A stretch of DNA of 5,945 bases from Terriglobia bacterium (GTDB lineage Bacteria; Acidobacteriota; Terriglobia; UBA7540). The notes below the pieces were generated by a model. It saw only the letters and a program-made list of their open reading frames with translations, was not told the DNA's origin and made no database searches. The position numbers and the translations under genes were made by a program. The DNA lies in NCBI GenBank assembly GCA_030049455.1, contig JASIKV010000535.1:1-5945 (forward strand), in the 5' to 3' direction. Position 1 is the first letter of the stretch, and every line of letters begins with the position of its first letter. Of this stretch, positions 1-5,318 are shown one piece after another.

Positions 1-636
1 GAAGACGGAGTTGAAGTACCGGCGGGCACTGCGCTGGCATCCATTTCCGGGGCCGCAGCCGCGCTGCTGGCCGGCGAACGTGTTGCGCTCAATTTTCTTC
101 AGCACCTGAGCGGGATCGCCACCTTCGCGCGGCGTTTGAAGGAACAATTGGCGGGGACGCGGGCGGAGATTCTCGATACGCGCAAGACCACGCCCGGGCT
201 GCGCAGCCTGCAAAAATACGCCGCGCGCATGGGGGGCGCAACCAACCACCGCATGCGCCTGGACGATGGAATTCTGATTAAGGGCAACCATTTGCGTCTG
301 GCCGGGGGCATTCGCGCCGCTGTAACGCGCGCCCTGCGCGGCCGCCCCCAAGGTTTTCGGGTGGAAGTTGAGGTAACGTCGCGCCAGGAAATGGAAGACG
401 CCATTCAGGCTGGCGCGGACGGCGTCCTGCTTGATAACATGTCGCCCGCGGAAGTCCGCGAGTGCGCCCGGCGAGCCTCGGGTGGCGTGCGTTTGGAGGT
501 TTCGGGGGGAATCGACGCCGCCAATATTCGCGCCTACGCTGAGGCCGGCGCGGATTACATCTCCGTCGGCGCCCTCACGCACTCGGCGCCTGCGGCGGAC
601 ATCAACTTTCGCGCTTATCCGCTCTCAAACCCTTAA
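1..636 (+). CDS. nadC: Nicotinate-nucleotide (quinolinate) phosphoribosyltransferase, 5' end missing
   Basis: NadC converts quinolinate and PRPP to nicotinate mononucleotide, CO2 and pyrophosphate, the step at which de novo NAD synthesis enters the shared pathway; it is cytosolic. The reading frame is open from base 1 and ends at TAA 634-636, giving 211 visible residues against about 280-300 in the family, so roughly 70-85 N-terminal residues lie outside the window. Visible family landmarks, by visible codon: ERVALNFLQHLSGIAT (26-41), DTRKTTPG (59-66, phosphate/quinolinate-binding arginine and lysine), GGATNHRM (78-85), IKGNH (93-97), the VEVEV strand with an acidic active-site residue (121-125), LLDN (143-146), EVSGGI (166-171) and SVGALTHS (188-195, end of the TIM-like barrel). 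The usual GGG before NHR reads GGAT here, a mild variation. birA follows almost without a gap. Identification is firm; only the start is unseen. Confidence 0.97.
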   Translation, partial: EDGVEVPAGTALASISGAAAALLAGERVALNFLQHLSGIATFARRLKEQLAGTRAEILDTRKTTPGLRSLQKYAARMGGATNHRMRLDDGILIKGNHLRLAGGIRAAVTRALRGRPQGFRVEVEVTSRQEMEDAIQAGADGVLLDNMSPAEVRECARRASGGVRLEVSGGIDAANIRAYAEAGADYISVGALTHSAPAADINFRAYPLSNP

Positions 637-642
637 TTGCAC

Positions 643-1635
643 ATGACGACCGGCAGCACAGACCGCAGAATCGACAAGCTGATTCATCTTCTGGTGAAGA
701 ACGCCACGGTGGTGGTGCCGGGGCCGAAGATCGCGTCGGAAATCGGCGTGACGCGGCTGAAGGTTTGGGAATGGGTGGAGAACCTGCGCCGGTTGGGCGT
801 CGAGATCCGAGGCGTGCATGGCGAGGGATATCAACTCGTCACCATTCCGGACATCCTTGCCCCCAGCCTGCTGCGCGCCGAACTCGGTGATTTTCCTCTC
901 GGCCGCCACATTGTCCATTACTTTCGCGCCGATTCCACCAACGCCGTGGCGCTCAAACTCGCGGCCGACGGCGCCGAGCACGGAACCGTGGTGCTGGCCG
1001 AGGAGCAAACCGCCGGACGGGGCCGCCTGGGGCGCCTCTGGTATTCGGAAAAATCCAGCGGAATTTACATGTCGGTCATCCTGCGCCCGCCGCTTTCACC
1101 TTCCGCCGCTCCTGTGCTCACCCTGATGGCGGGCCTTGCGGCACAGAGCGCCGTCAGCGCCGTCACCGGGCTTGCCGGGGATATTCGCTGGCCGAACGAC
1201 CTGCTGGTAAACGGGAAAAAGGTCTGCGGAATCCTCACGGAGATGAGCGCCGAGCTCGATCGCCTGCACGCCGTGGTGCTGGGCATCGGAATGAACGTCA
1301 ACCACAGCCGCATGCCGGTGGACCTTGAAAACAGCGCCAGTTCGCTGCGCATGGAAGCGCATCGCACGGTGTCGCGCGTTCAGATTCTTGTGGCATTGAT
1401 TCGCGAAATCGAAAAGCACTACCAAATGCTGCTGAAGAAGGGAAACAAGGCGATCACGGAACGCTGGGAAGGGGCATCCACGTTTGCGCATGGCAAGCGG
1501 GTTTGCGTCTTGACACCGGCGGGCGTCGCGGAAGCAACCACCTGCGGCGTTGAGCCGAGTGGCGCGCTGCGAGTTCAGTTCGATGATGGCCGCAAGGAAT
1601 CCCTGGTGGCCGGCGAGGTGCTGGAGGTGAAGTAG
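643..1635 (+). CDS. birA: Bifunctional biotin-[acetyl-CoA-carboxylase] ligase / biotin-responsive repressor
   Basis: BirA activates biotin with ATP to biotinyl-5'-AMP and transfers it to the lysine of carboxyl-carrier proteins. This 330-residue copy is the two-function type: residues about 8-68 form a winged-helix DNA-binding domain (PGPKIASEIGVTRLKVWEWV, then a wing ending GEGYQL), so it may also repress biotin genes, though none lie in this window. The catalytic domain shows STN (98-100), the biotinyl-AMP loop GRGRLGR (125-131), RWPNDLL (182-188), GKKVCGIL with the conserved lysine (191-198) and GIGMNVN (214-220). The C-terminal domain of about 50 residues (from about 283) matches the small SH3-like domain. 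The start is uncertain by two codons: TTG 637 directly follows the nadC stop, and ATG 643 was preferred as the commoner codon. Neither has a clear Shine-Dalgarno site, which suggests translation coupled to nadC. Confidence 0.96.
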   Translation: MTTGSTDRRIDKLIHLLVKNATVVVPGPKIASEIGVTRLKVWEWVENLRRLGVEIRGVHGEGYQLVTIPDILAPSLLRAELGDFPLGRHIVHYFRADSTNAVALKLAADGAEHGTVVLAEEQTAGRGRLGRLWYSEKSSGIYMSVILRPPLSPSAAPVLTLMAGLAAQSAVSAVTGLAGDIRWPNDLLVNGKKVCGILTEMSAELDRLHAVVLGIGMNVNHSRMPVDLENSASSLRMEAHRTVSRVQILVALIREIEKHYQMLLKKGNKAITERWEGASTFAHGKRVCVLTPAGVAEATTCGVEPSGALRVQFDDGRKESLVAGEVLEVK

Positions 1636-1641
1636 CAGATT

Positions 1642-1688
1642 CCCTCAGCGCGGCGGCCAACATCGTGGCGTGGTAAGATTTCTGAGGG
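1642..1688. repeat. 7-bp inverted repeat across the birA-coaX gap
   Basis: CCCTCAG at 1642-1648 is the exact reverse complement of CTGAGGG at 1682-1688, with 33 bases between. The arms begin seven bases after the birA stop. The right arm sits just after the -10-like element at 1671-1679. The loop is long and no T-run follows, so this is a poor terminator. It could be an operator-like pair of half-sites or chance. Confidence 0.3.
1671..1679 (+). promoter_or_regulatory. Possible extended -10 element for coaX
   Basis: TGGTAAGAT has the TGn extension followed by TAAGAT (4 of 6 matches to TATAAT). It lies in the 112-bp gap between birA and coaX. No convincing -35 box is found 16-18 bp upstream, which extended -10 promoters can tolerate. 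If used, transcription would start near 1686 and give a leader of about 60 bases before the coaX ATG. Seen by eye only; the sigma factor is unknown. Confidence 0.3.
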
Positions 1689-1736
1689 CTCAACCGCTTG
1701 CAGTTTAAGGAGCGCGCCCGGCCGGCAAGTTTGTCC

Positions 1737-1740
1737 AGGA
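1737..1740 (+). promoter_or_regulatory. Shine-Dalgarno site of coaX
   Basis: AGGA sits seven bases before ATG 1748 and fixes that ATG as the coaX start. The next codons (MENANST) lead straight into the conserved phosphate-loop strand, so the start agrees with the protein as well. Confidence 0.6.
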
Positions 1741-1747
1741 AAAATCA

Positions 1748-2548
1748 ATGGAAAACGCCAACAGCACAATCCTGGTGATCGATGTCGGAAACACCAACAC
1801 CGTTCTGGGACTCTACCAGGGCGCGGCATTGCGGGCTTTGTGGCGCCTGGCAACCAGCCGGGAGCGAACTGCGGACGAGTACGGAATCCTGATTCACAAT
1901 CTCTTCACCCTGGAGAAGCTTTCCCCCTCCGACATCAGCGGGATGATGATTGCCAGCGTCGTGCCTCCCTTGAATTTTGCGCTCGCTGAGATGGCGCGAA
2001 AATATTTCAAAATGGAGCCGCTCTTCCTGGGGCCGGGAACACGCACCGGCATGGCGATTCTGGTGGACACGCCGCAGGAAATGGGAGCGGACCGCGTGGC
2101 CAACGCCGTCGCGGCCTTCGAAAAACATGGCGGGCCCTGCATCGTGGTGGATTTCGGCACGGCGATAACCTTTGATTGCATTTCGCCAAAGGGCGAATAC
2201 CTGGGCGGCGTCATCATGCCGGGAATCGGCATCGCCGCGGAGGCGCTGTTTGAGCGCACCGCCAAGCTGCCGCGGGTGGAGTTTCGAGAGCCGGAACAGG
2301 TGATCGGAACCAATACCATCAGCCACATTCAATCCGGCTTGTTCTATGGCGTGGTGGACGCGGTCGATGGCATGCTGGAGCGCCTGTGCGCGGTGATGGG
2401 CAAGCAGACCAAAATCATTGCCACGGGCGGCCAGGCGCCGCTGATTGTCGGCGCTTCCAAACAGAAGCCCACGCTTGATTCCTCCCTCACCCTGGATGGT
2501 TTGCGCATCATCTACTACCGGAATCAAGCCTCCAAACGCCACAAGTAG
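1748..2548 (+). CDS. coaX: Type III pantothenate kinase
   Basis: CoaX phosphorylates pantothenate to 4'-phosphopantothenate with ATP, the first step of CoA synthesis. Type III kinases belong to the acetate/sugar kinase-Hsc70-actin superfamily, need a monovalent cation and are generally insensitive to CoA feedback. The 266-residue length is typical. Motifs in order: DVGNTNT (12-18, phosphate loop), PGTRTG (96-101), GADRVAN (113-119, with the catalytic aspartate D115), DFGTA (135-139), GGVIMPG (153-159), TGG (226-228) and the closing LTLDGLRIIY (247-256). All key residues are present and the gene looks intact. An AGGA ribosome site lies seven bases upstream. coaX next to birA is a recurring arrangement in several bacterial phyla. 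The next gene begins ten bases after its stop, so the two are probably co-transcribed. A promoter-like element and an inverted repeat in the upstream gap may give it expression separate from nadC-birA. Confidence 0.97.
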   Translation: MENANSTILVIDVGNTNTVLGLYQGAALRALWRLATSRERTADEYGILIHNLFTLEKLSPSDISGMMIASVVPPLNFALAEMARKYFKMEPLFLGPGTRTGMAILVDTPQEMGADRVANAVAAFEKHGGPCIVVDFGTAITFDCISPKGEYLGGVIMPGIGIAAEALFERTAKLPRVEFREPEQVIGTNTISHIQSGLFYGVVDAVDGMLERLCAVMGKQTKIIATGGQAPLIVGASKQKPTLDSSLTLDGLRIIYYRNQASKRHK

Positions 2549-2558
2549 GTTCCCGACC

Positions 2559-3275
2559 GTGGAAAACTACTTCAATTACTTTACTGAAATCGAGGAGCAG
2601 TTCCGCAAATGCCGCGCGGAGCCCGTCCTGCTGTCGCCGCTCGATTGGGCGCTGATTGAGTCGTGGAAAGATCAGGGCTTTCCGCTGAACGCCGTGCTGA
2701 AGGGGATCGAGCGGGCGTTTGAGAAATTCAAGAAGCGGAAGCGCACCTATCGGAAGGTGAACACGCTGGCCTATTGTTCGCAGGAAGTATATCGGGCGGT
2801 GGAAGAATCAAATACCGCCGCTGCCCAGGGAGGAACAGTTGCGGCCGCAACCGCGGAATCACCCGCGCCGTTTTCGGCGGCGGAGGTGGCGCGCTTTCTC
2901 GCTCGCTGCGCCGCAGCGGTGGACAATGCTGCCGGACTCGCGGCGGGGCAGGGCCGAAAGGTAATGGCGAACGAACTCGCGGAGGGCCGCGATACCCTGA
3001 AGACTCTTGCCGGCGGCATTCAACCTGAGTCCACTTGCGGCCTGGAAGCGCTGGAAGGAAGCTTGACTGCATTGGAAGAAAAGCTCCAGGCATCGCTGGT
3101 GCGGGGCACGCCTGTGGAGGAATTGGCGCAACTGCGGGCAGATGTTGACCGCGGCCTGGTCACCTTTCGCCGCAGAATGACGGCTGCGGAGGTCGATCTG
3201 CTCGAGCGGCGGTCCCTCAAGAACCATCTGCTCGAGCATTACCGCATTCCGCGACTGAGCCTCTTTTATCTGTAG
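2559..3275 (+). CDS. Conserved helical protein of unknown function (ENYFNYFTEIEE family)
   Basis: I cannot assign a function. From GTG 2559 the protein has 238 residues. The N-terminal block (about 1-82) looks conserved: ENYFNYFTEIEE, then LLSPLDWALIESWKDQGFP (24-42) and a basic run KFKKRKRTYRKVN (56-68). An Ala/Thr/Pro-rich linker (about 84-104) follows. The rest (105-238) is predicted helical by its heptad-like Leu/Glu pattern and ends RIPRLSLFYL. No signal peptide, membrane segment or enzyme motif is visible. GTG 2559 was chosen because an open frame extending back to 2445 would read the 3' end of coaX out of frame as low-complexity sequence, whereas conservation seems to start at this GTG; TAGG at 2546-2549 is a weak ribosome site. 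It starts ten bases after coaX, so it probably shares that transcript. The first domain faintly recalls DnaD-type replication or primosome domains (inference only). I associate this protein type with Acidobacteriota from memory. Confidence 0.85.
   Translation: MENYFNYFTEIEEQFRKCRAEPVLLSPLDWALIESWKDQGFPLNAVLKGIERAFEKFKKRKRTYRKVNTLAYCSQEVYRAVEESNTAAAQGGTVAAATAESPAPFSAAEVARFLARCAAAVDNAAGLAAGQGRKVMANELAEGRDTLKTLAGGIQPESTCGLEALEGSLTALEEKLQASLVRGTPVEELAQLRADVDRGLVTFRRRMTAAEVDLLERRSLKNHLLEHYRIPRLSLFYL
3196..3237 (+). repeat. In-frame 12-bp direct repeat near the end of the unknown gene
   Basis: ATCTGCTCGAGC occurs at 3196-3207 and again at 3226-3237, exactly 30 bp (ten codons) apart and in the same frame, both encoding a Leu-Leu-Glu core. 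Each copy contains CTCGAG. It may reflect helical repetition in the protein or a small ancient duplication; the intervening codons are not repeated. Confidence 0.5.
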
Positions 3276-3278
3276 AAT
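3273..3278 (+). promoter_or_regulatory. Possible -10 element for the exported-protein gene
   Basis: TAGAAT matches TATAAT at five of six positions and overlaps the stop codon of the preceding gene. No good -35 box is seen upstream. If used, transcription would begin near 3285, about 60 bases before GTG 3345, close to the leader length inferred for coaX. Confidence 0.25.
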
Positions 3279-3317
3279 AGGTTCGCAGGGGGGCTTGCAA
3301 CTCCAAGACCGGCCGGA

Positions 3318-3332
3318 CGCCCTTCATGGGCG
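3318..3332 (+). promoter_or_regulatory. Small hairpin abutting a ribosome-binding site
   Basis: CGCCC (3318-3322) and GGGCG (3328-3332) pair perfectly around the five-base loop TTCAT. The stem ends at the base before AAGGAG. No T-run follows, so it is not a terminator. It could influence ribosome access to the next gene or may be chance in GC-rich DNA. Confidence 0.35.
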
Positions 3333-3338
3333 AAGGAG
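3333..3338 (+). promoter_or_regulatory. Strong Shine-Dalgarno site of the exported-protein gene
   Basis: AAGGAG is a near-perfect anti-16S match six bases before GTG 3345, and settles that non-ATG start. It is the strongest ribosome site in the window; most neighbours have weak or absent ones. Confidence 0.8.
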
Positions 3339-3344
3339 ATCATC

Positions 3345-3890
3345 GTGCTGCGCTCTCGAATCGTGATTCTTGTCATGGCCATGTTATTTCTGCCGGTAGC
3401 GGTTGCTGCCAGGAAGCCCAGAGGAAACATCTCCGACCCGGCCGCATTCTCCAGGATTCAAAGCTACTGTATCGACGCTAGCGACCTTGCTGATGATGAA
3501 GCCCTCGACCTAAGGGATTTTGTAAGCACCGAGCGTGGACCGAAGAAGCTGCTCTCCAAGCTGCCGTGGACGTATGTTTCCGATTGTTCCCAGGGTAATC
3601 ACGATGTCGTAATCCGCATGAAGTTTGAGAGGTTCGCTCCGATGGGCAACAAAGCTCCCGCGGAGGGCGAATTGTTCACGTTCCGGGCTTACCTGAGGAT
3701 TTGGCAAGACAACGCATCGCAGGCGCTCTACGAGGTTGAGGCTGCGCCGTCCAATAACAACCTGACGAGTAGTTCAATGCAGCAGGTGAATGACCCTCCC
3801 GCCGTGCAACGCCGCGACGCGATCTACTCGGCCTTCTGGATGCTGGTTGAAGATGTTCAGCGAGTTTCCCAGGCGGGCTCAAAACGATAA
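3345..3890 (+). CDS. Small exported protein of unknown function
   Basis: The 181-residue product is not recognised. Residues 1-22 form a clear Sec signal peptide: basic MLRSR, a hydrophobic core (IVILVMAMLFLPV, 6-18) and an AVA-A cleavage context at about 21/22. No cysteine follows the cleavage site, so it is not a lipoprotein; the mature protein of about 160 residues should be periplasmic or secreted. It holds only two cysteines, C42 (YCIDAS) and C81 (SDCSQ), which could form one disulfide. The order strand (IQSYCIDAS), helix (DEALDLRDFVSTERGPKKLLSKL), strand (DVVIRMKF) resembles small periplasmic alpha/beta proteins of Acidobacteriota that I recall as hypotheticals. GTG 3345 is fixed by AAGGAG six bases upstream. 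Sampled lines have about 53-55% GC, below coaX and nadC but similar to parts of the next gene. The rRNA methyltransferase starts three bases after its stop, so the two are likely co-transcribed. Confidence 0.85.
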   Translation: MLRSRIVILVMAMLFLPVAVAARKPRGNISDPAAFSRIQSYCIDASDLADDEALDLRDFVSTERGPKKLLSKLPWTYVSDCSQGNHDVVIRMKFERFAPMGNKAPAEGELFTFRAYLRIWQDNASQALYEVEAAPSNNNLTSSSMQQVNDPPAVQRRDAIYSAFWMLVEDVQRVSQAGSKR

Positions 3891-3893
3891 CCT

Positions 3894-5168
3894 GTGTCCC
3901 CACACTTTGAGTTTTCACCGGTCAAGTTGGTATATGGCGGCGACGCCCTGGGCTTCCACGCCGGACGCACGATTCTCGCGCCGCGCGTGCTGCCCGGTGA
4001 ACTCGCCGAGGTGGAAGAAGTCCGGCGGCAAAAACGTGTGGTGCACGCGCGGCCGCTGCGGATTCTGGACGCCTCACCCCAGCGCATCGAACCTTCGTGC
4101 CGATACTTTGGACGCTGCGGCGGATGTCACTATCAGCATTTGTCCCCGGATTCGCAAGTCGCCGCAAAAACAGAAATTCTACGTGAAACCCTTCGCCGCC
4201 TGGGTAAGGTCAACTGGGAGGGGCCAATCATCGCGCATTCCAGCCCCGCGTGGAATTATCGCAACCAGGCGCAACTCAAGGTGGGAAAAATGCCGGGGGG
4301 CGCGCCGGCAATGGGGTTTTACGAGGCGGAATCGAATCGTCTTATCCCCATCGATGCCTGTCCCATTCTTTCTCCGCGCTTGAATGCCATGCTCACGACC
4401 TTGCGCAATGAGCCTTGGATGGAGGCATTGGAGCGTTGCCGGGAAATCGAGCTCATGGCGGATGACCGCGATGAAGAAATCATGCTCACTCTCACGGGAA
4501 ATTGGGATGCTCAGGACGGCGAATTGCTTGCACAGAAACTTCTGAAGGAAGTTGAAGGGATTCGCACCGTGGCGCTGCTGCAAGAGTCGGGATTGAGAGT
4601 TTTCGGTCAGCCTCATCTCGTTTACCGCGTGGGAGAATTTACTTACCGCGTCAGCCCGACTTCATTCTTTCAGAGCGCGCGATTCCTGCTCGCGGAAATG
4701 GTGACCGCCGTCGCTGATCAGGAATCCGGTGGTGTGGCCATGGATCTTTTCGCCGGCGTGGGTTTGTTCACCTTGCCGCTTGCGGAAAAATTCGACCAGG
4801 TGATTGCTGTGGAATCGCATCCGCAGGGAGCGTCGGACCTTGCCGCCAACGCAGGCAAAGCGAGCCGGAAGGGAATTCGTGCCATCGCCTCAACTGTATA
4901 TGATTTTCTGCGCCGCTGCGCCCAGATGGAACCCGATTTGGTGGTAATGGATCCTCCGCGGGCCGGAGTGGACGCAACAAGCTTGAAGCTGTTGCTGAAG
5001 TTGCAGCCCAAGCGGCTACAATACCTGTCGTGCAGTCCTCCAACCCTGGCACGCGATCTGGGCTTTTTGCTGAAGCACGGGTACGAGCTCGACAGCCTGG
5101 AACTCTTCGACTGTTTTCCACAAACGTACCATATTGAATCGCTCGCGCGCCTGTCCAAACGGGGCTAG
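3894..5168 (+). CDS. rlmD: 23S rRNA (uracil-5-)-methyltransferase, RlmD/RumA type
   Basis: TrmA/RumA-family enzymes transfer a methyl group from S-adenosylmethionine to C5 of a uridine in RNA; RlmD modifies 23S rRNA. The 424-residue protein has a TRAM-like RNA-binding domain (about 1-60, VKLVYGGDALGF near the start), Fe-S cysteines C69, C75, C78 (CX5CX2C) and C156 (DACPIL) that fit a [4Fe-4S] cluster, then the Rossmann methyltransferase domain: SPTSFFQ (254-260), the SAM loop DLFAGVG (284-290), DPPRAG (353-358), the catalytic nucleophile C380 in YLSCSPPTLARD, and the general-base E415 in FPQTYHIE. The usual SCNP reads SCSP, a small change beside the nucleophile. GTG 3894 lies three bases after the previous stop with no clear ribosome site, pointing to coupled translation. 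TRAM plus Fe-S favours RlmD/RlmCD over TrmA, but the exact target uridine cannot be read from sequence. Confidence 0.9.
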   Translation: MSPHFEFSPVKLVYGGDALGFHAGRTILAPRVLPGELAEVEEVRRQKRVVHARPLRILDASPQRIEPSCRYFGRCGGCHYQHLSPDSQVAAKTEILRETLRRLGKVNWEGPIIAHSSPAWNYRNQAQLKVGKMPGGAPAMGFYEAESNRLIPIDACPILSPRLNAMLTTLRNEPWMEALERCREIELMADDRDEEIMLTLTGNWDAQDGELLAQKLLKEVEGIRTVALLQESGLRVFGQPHLVYRVGEFTYRVSPTSFFQSARFLLAEMVTAVADQESGGVAMDLFAGVGLFTLPLAEKFDQVIAVESHPQGASDLAANAGKASRKGIRAIASTVYDFLRRCAQMEPDLVVMDPPRAGVDATSLKLLLKLQPKRLQYLSCSPPTLARDLGFLLKHGYELDSLELFDCFPQTYHIESLARLSKRG

Positions 5169-5316
5169 CGAATTGCAAGGTTTGATGAACGGACCGGTCG
5201 GCTCCTCCGAGTGCGCCCTACAATAACCTTTCAAATTATGGTACTGATATCCCCCGAAGGCTGATTCGAGCGCGTCTGCAGTTTCCAGGCCATCCCGACT
5301 CTGTGAGCCTGCTAGA
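5169..5316. other. 148-bp intergenic region between rlmD and comEC
   Basis: No gene is supported here. It holds an 8-bp palindrome GACCGGTC (5192-5199), a 4-bp stem TCGG/CCGA (5198-5210) and an AT-richer patch around 5221-5250. None is followed by a T-run, so I see no rho-independent terminator. A -10-like element lies at its right end. Confidence 0.5.
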
Positions 5317-5318
5317 AT
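5310..5318 (+). promoter_or_regulatory. Possible extended -10 element at the comEC start
   Basis: TGCTAGAAT combines the TGn extension with TAGAAT (five of six matches to TATAAT), the best -10 match in the window. It overlaps the first candidate ATG of comEC (5317-5319); if active, transcription would start near 5325, after that ATG. No -35 box is evident. Confidence 0.35.

Noticed and set aside
1745..2542. A 265-codon open frame on the minus strand covering almost all of coaX
   Set aside because: It is the antisense of a gene with complete catalytic motifs, its translation is rich in His, Arg and Gln without domain character, and long antisense frames are expected in GC-rich coding DNA.
2445..2558. 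An upstream ATG that would lengthen the unknown gene by 38 codons
   Set aside because: The added residues are the 3' end of coaX read out of frame (Ser/Pro/Thr-rich), while the conserved-looking block begins at GTG 2559 just after the coaX stop.
3790..4383. A 197-codon plus-strand open frame spanning the exported-protein gene and rlmD
   Set aside because: It overlaps two better-supported genes in another frame and its translation lacks any coherent domain or hydrophobic pattern.
4718..5178. Two overlapping minus-strand open frames of 136-146 codons inside rlmD
   Set aside because: Both are opposite the methyltransferase catalytic core and show Arg/Ser/Pro-rich shadow composition with no ribosome site noted.
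5192..5210. Palindrome GACCGGTC and adjacent short stem after rlmD as a terminator
   Set aside because: Stems of four bases with no following T-run do not meet the form of a rho-independent terminator.
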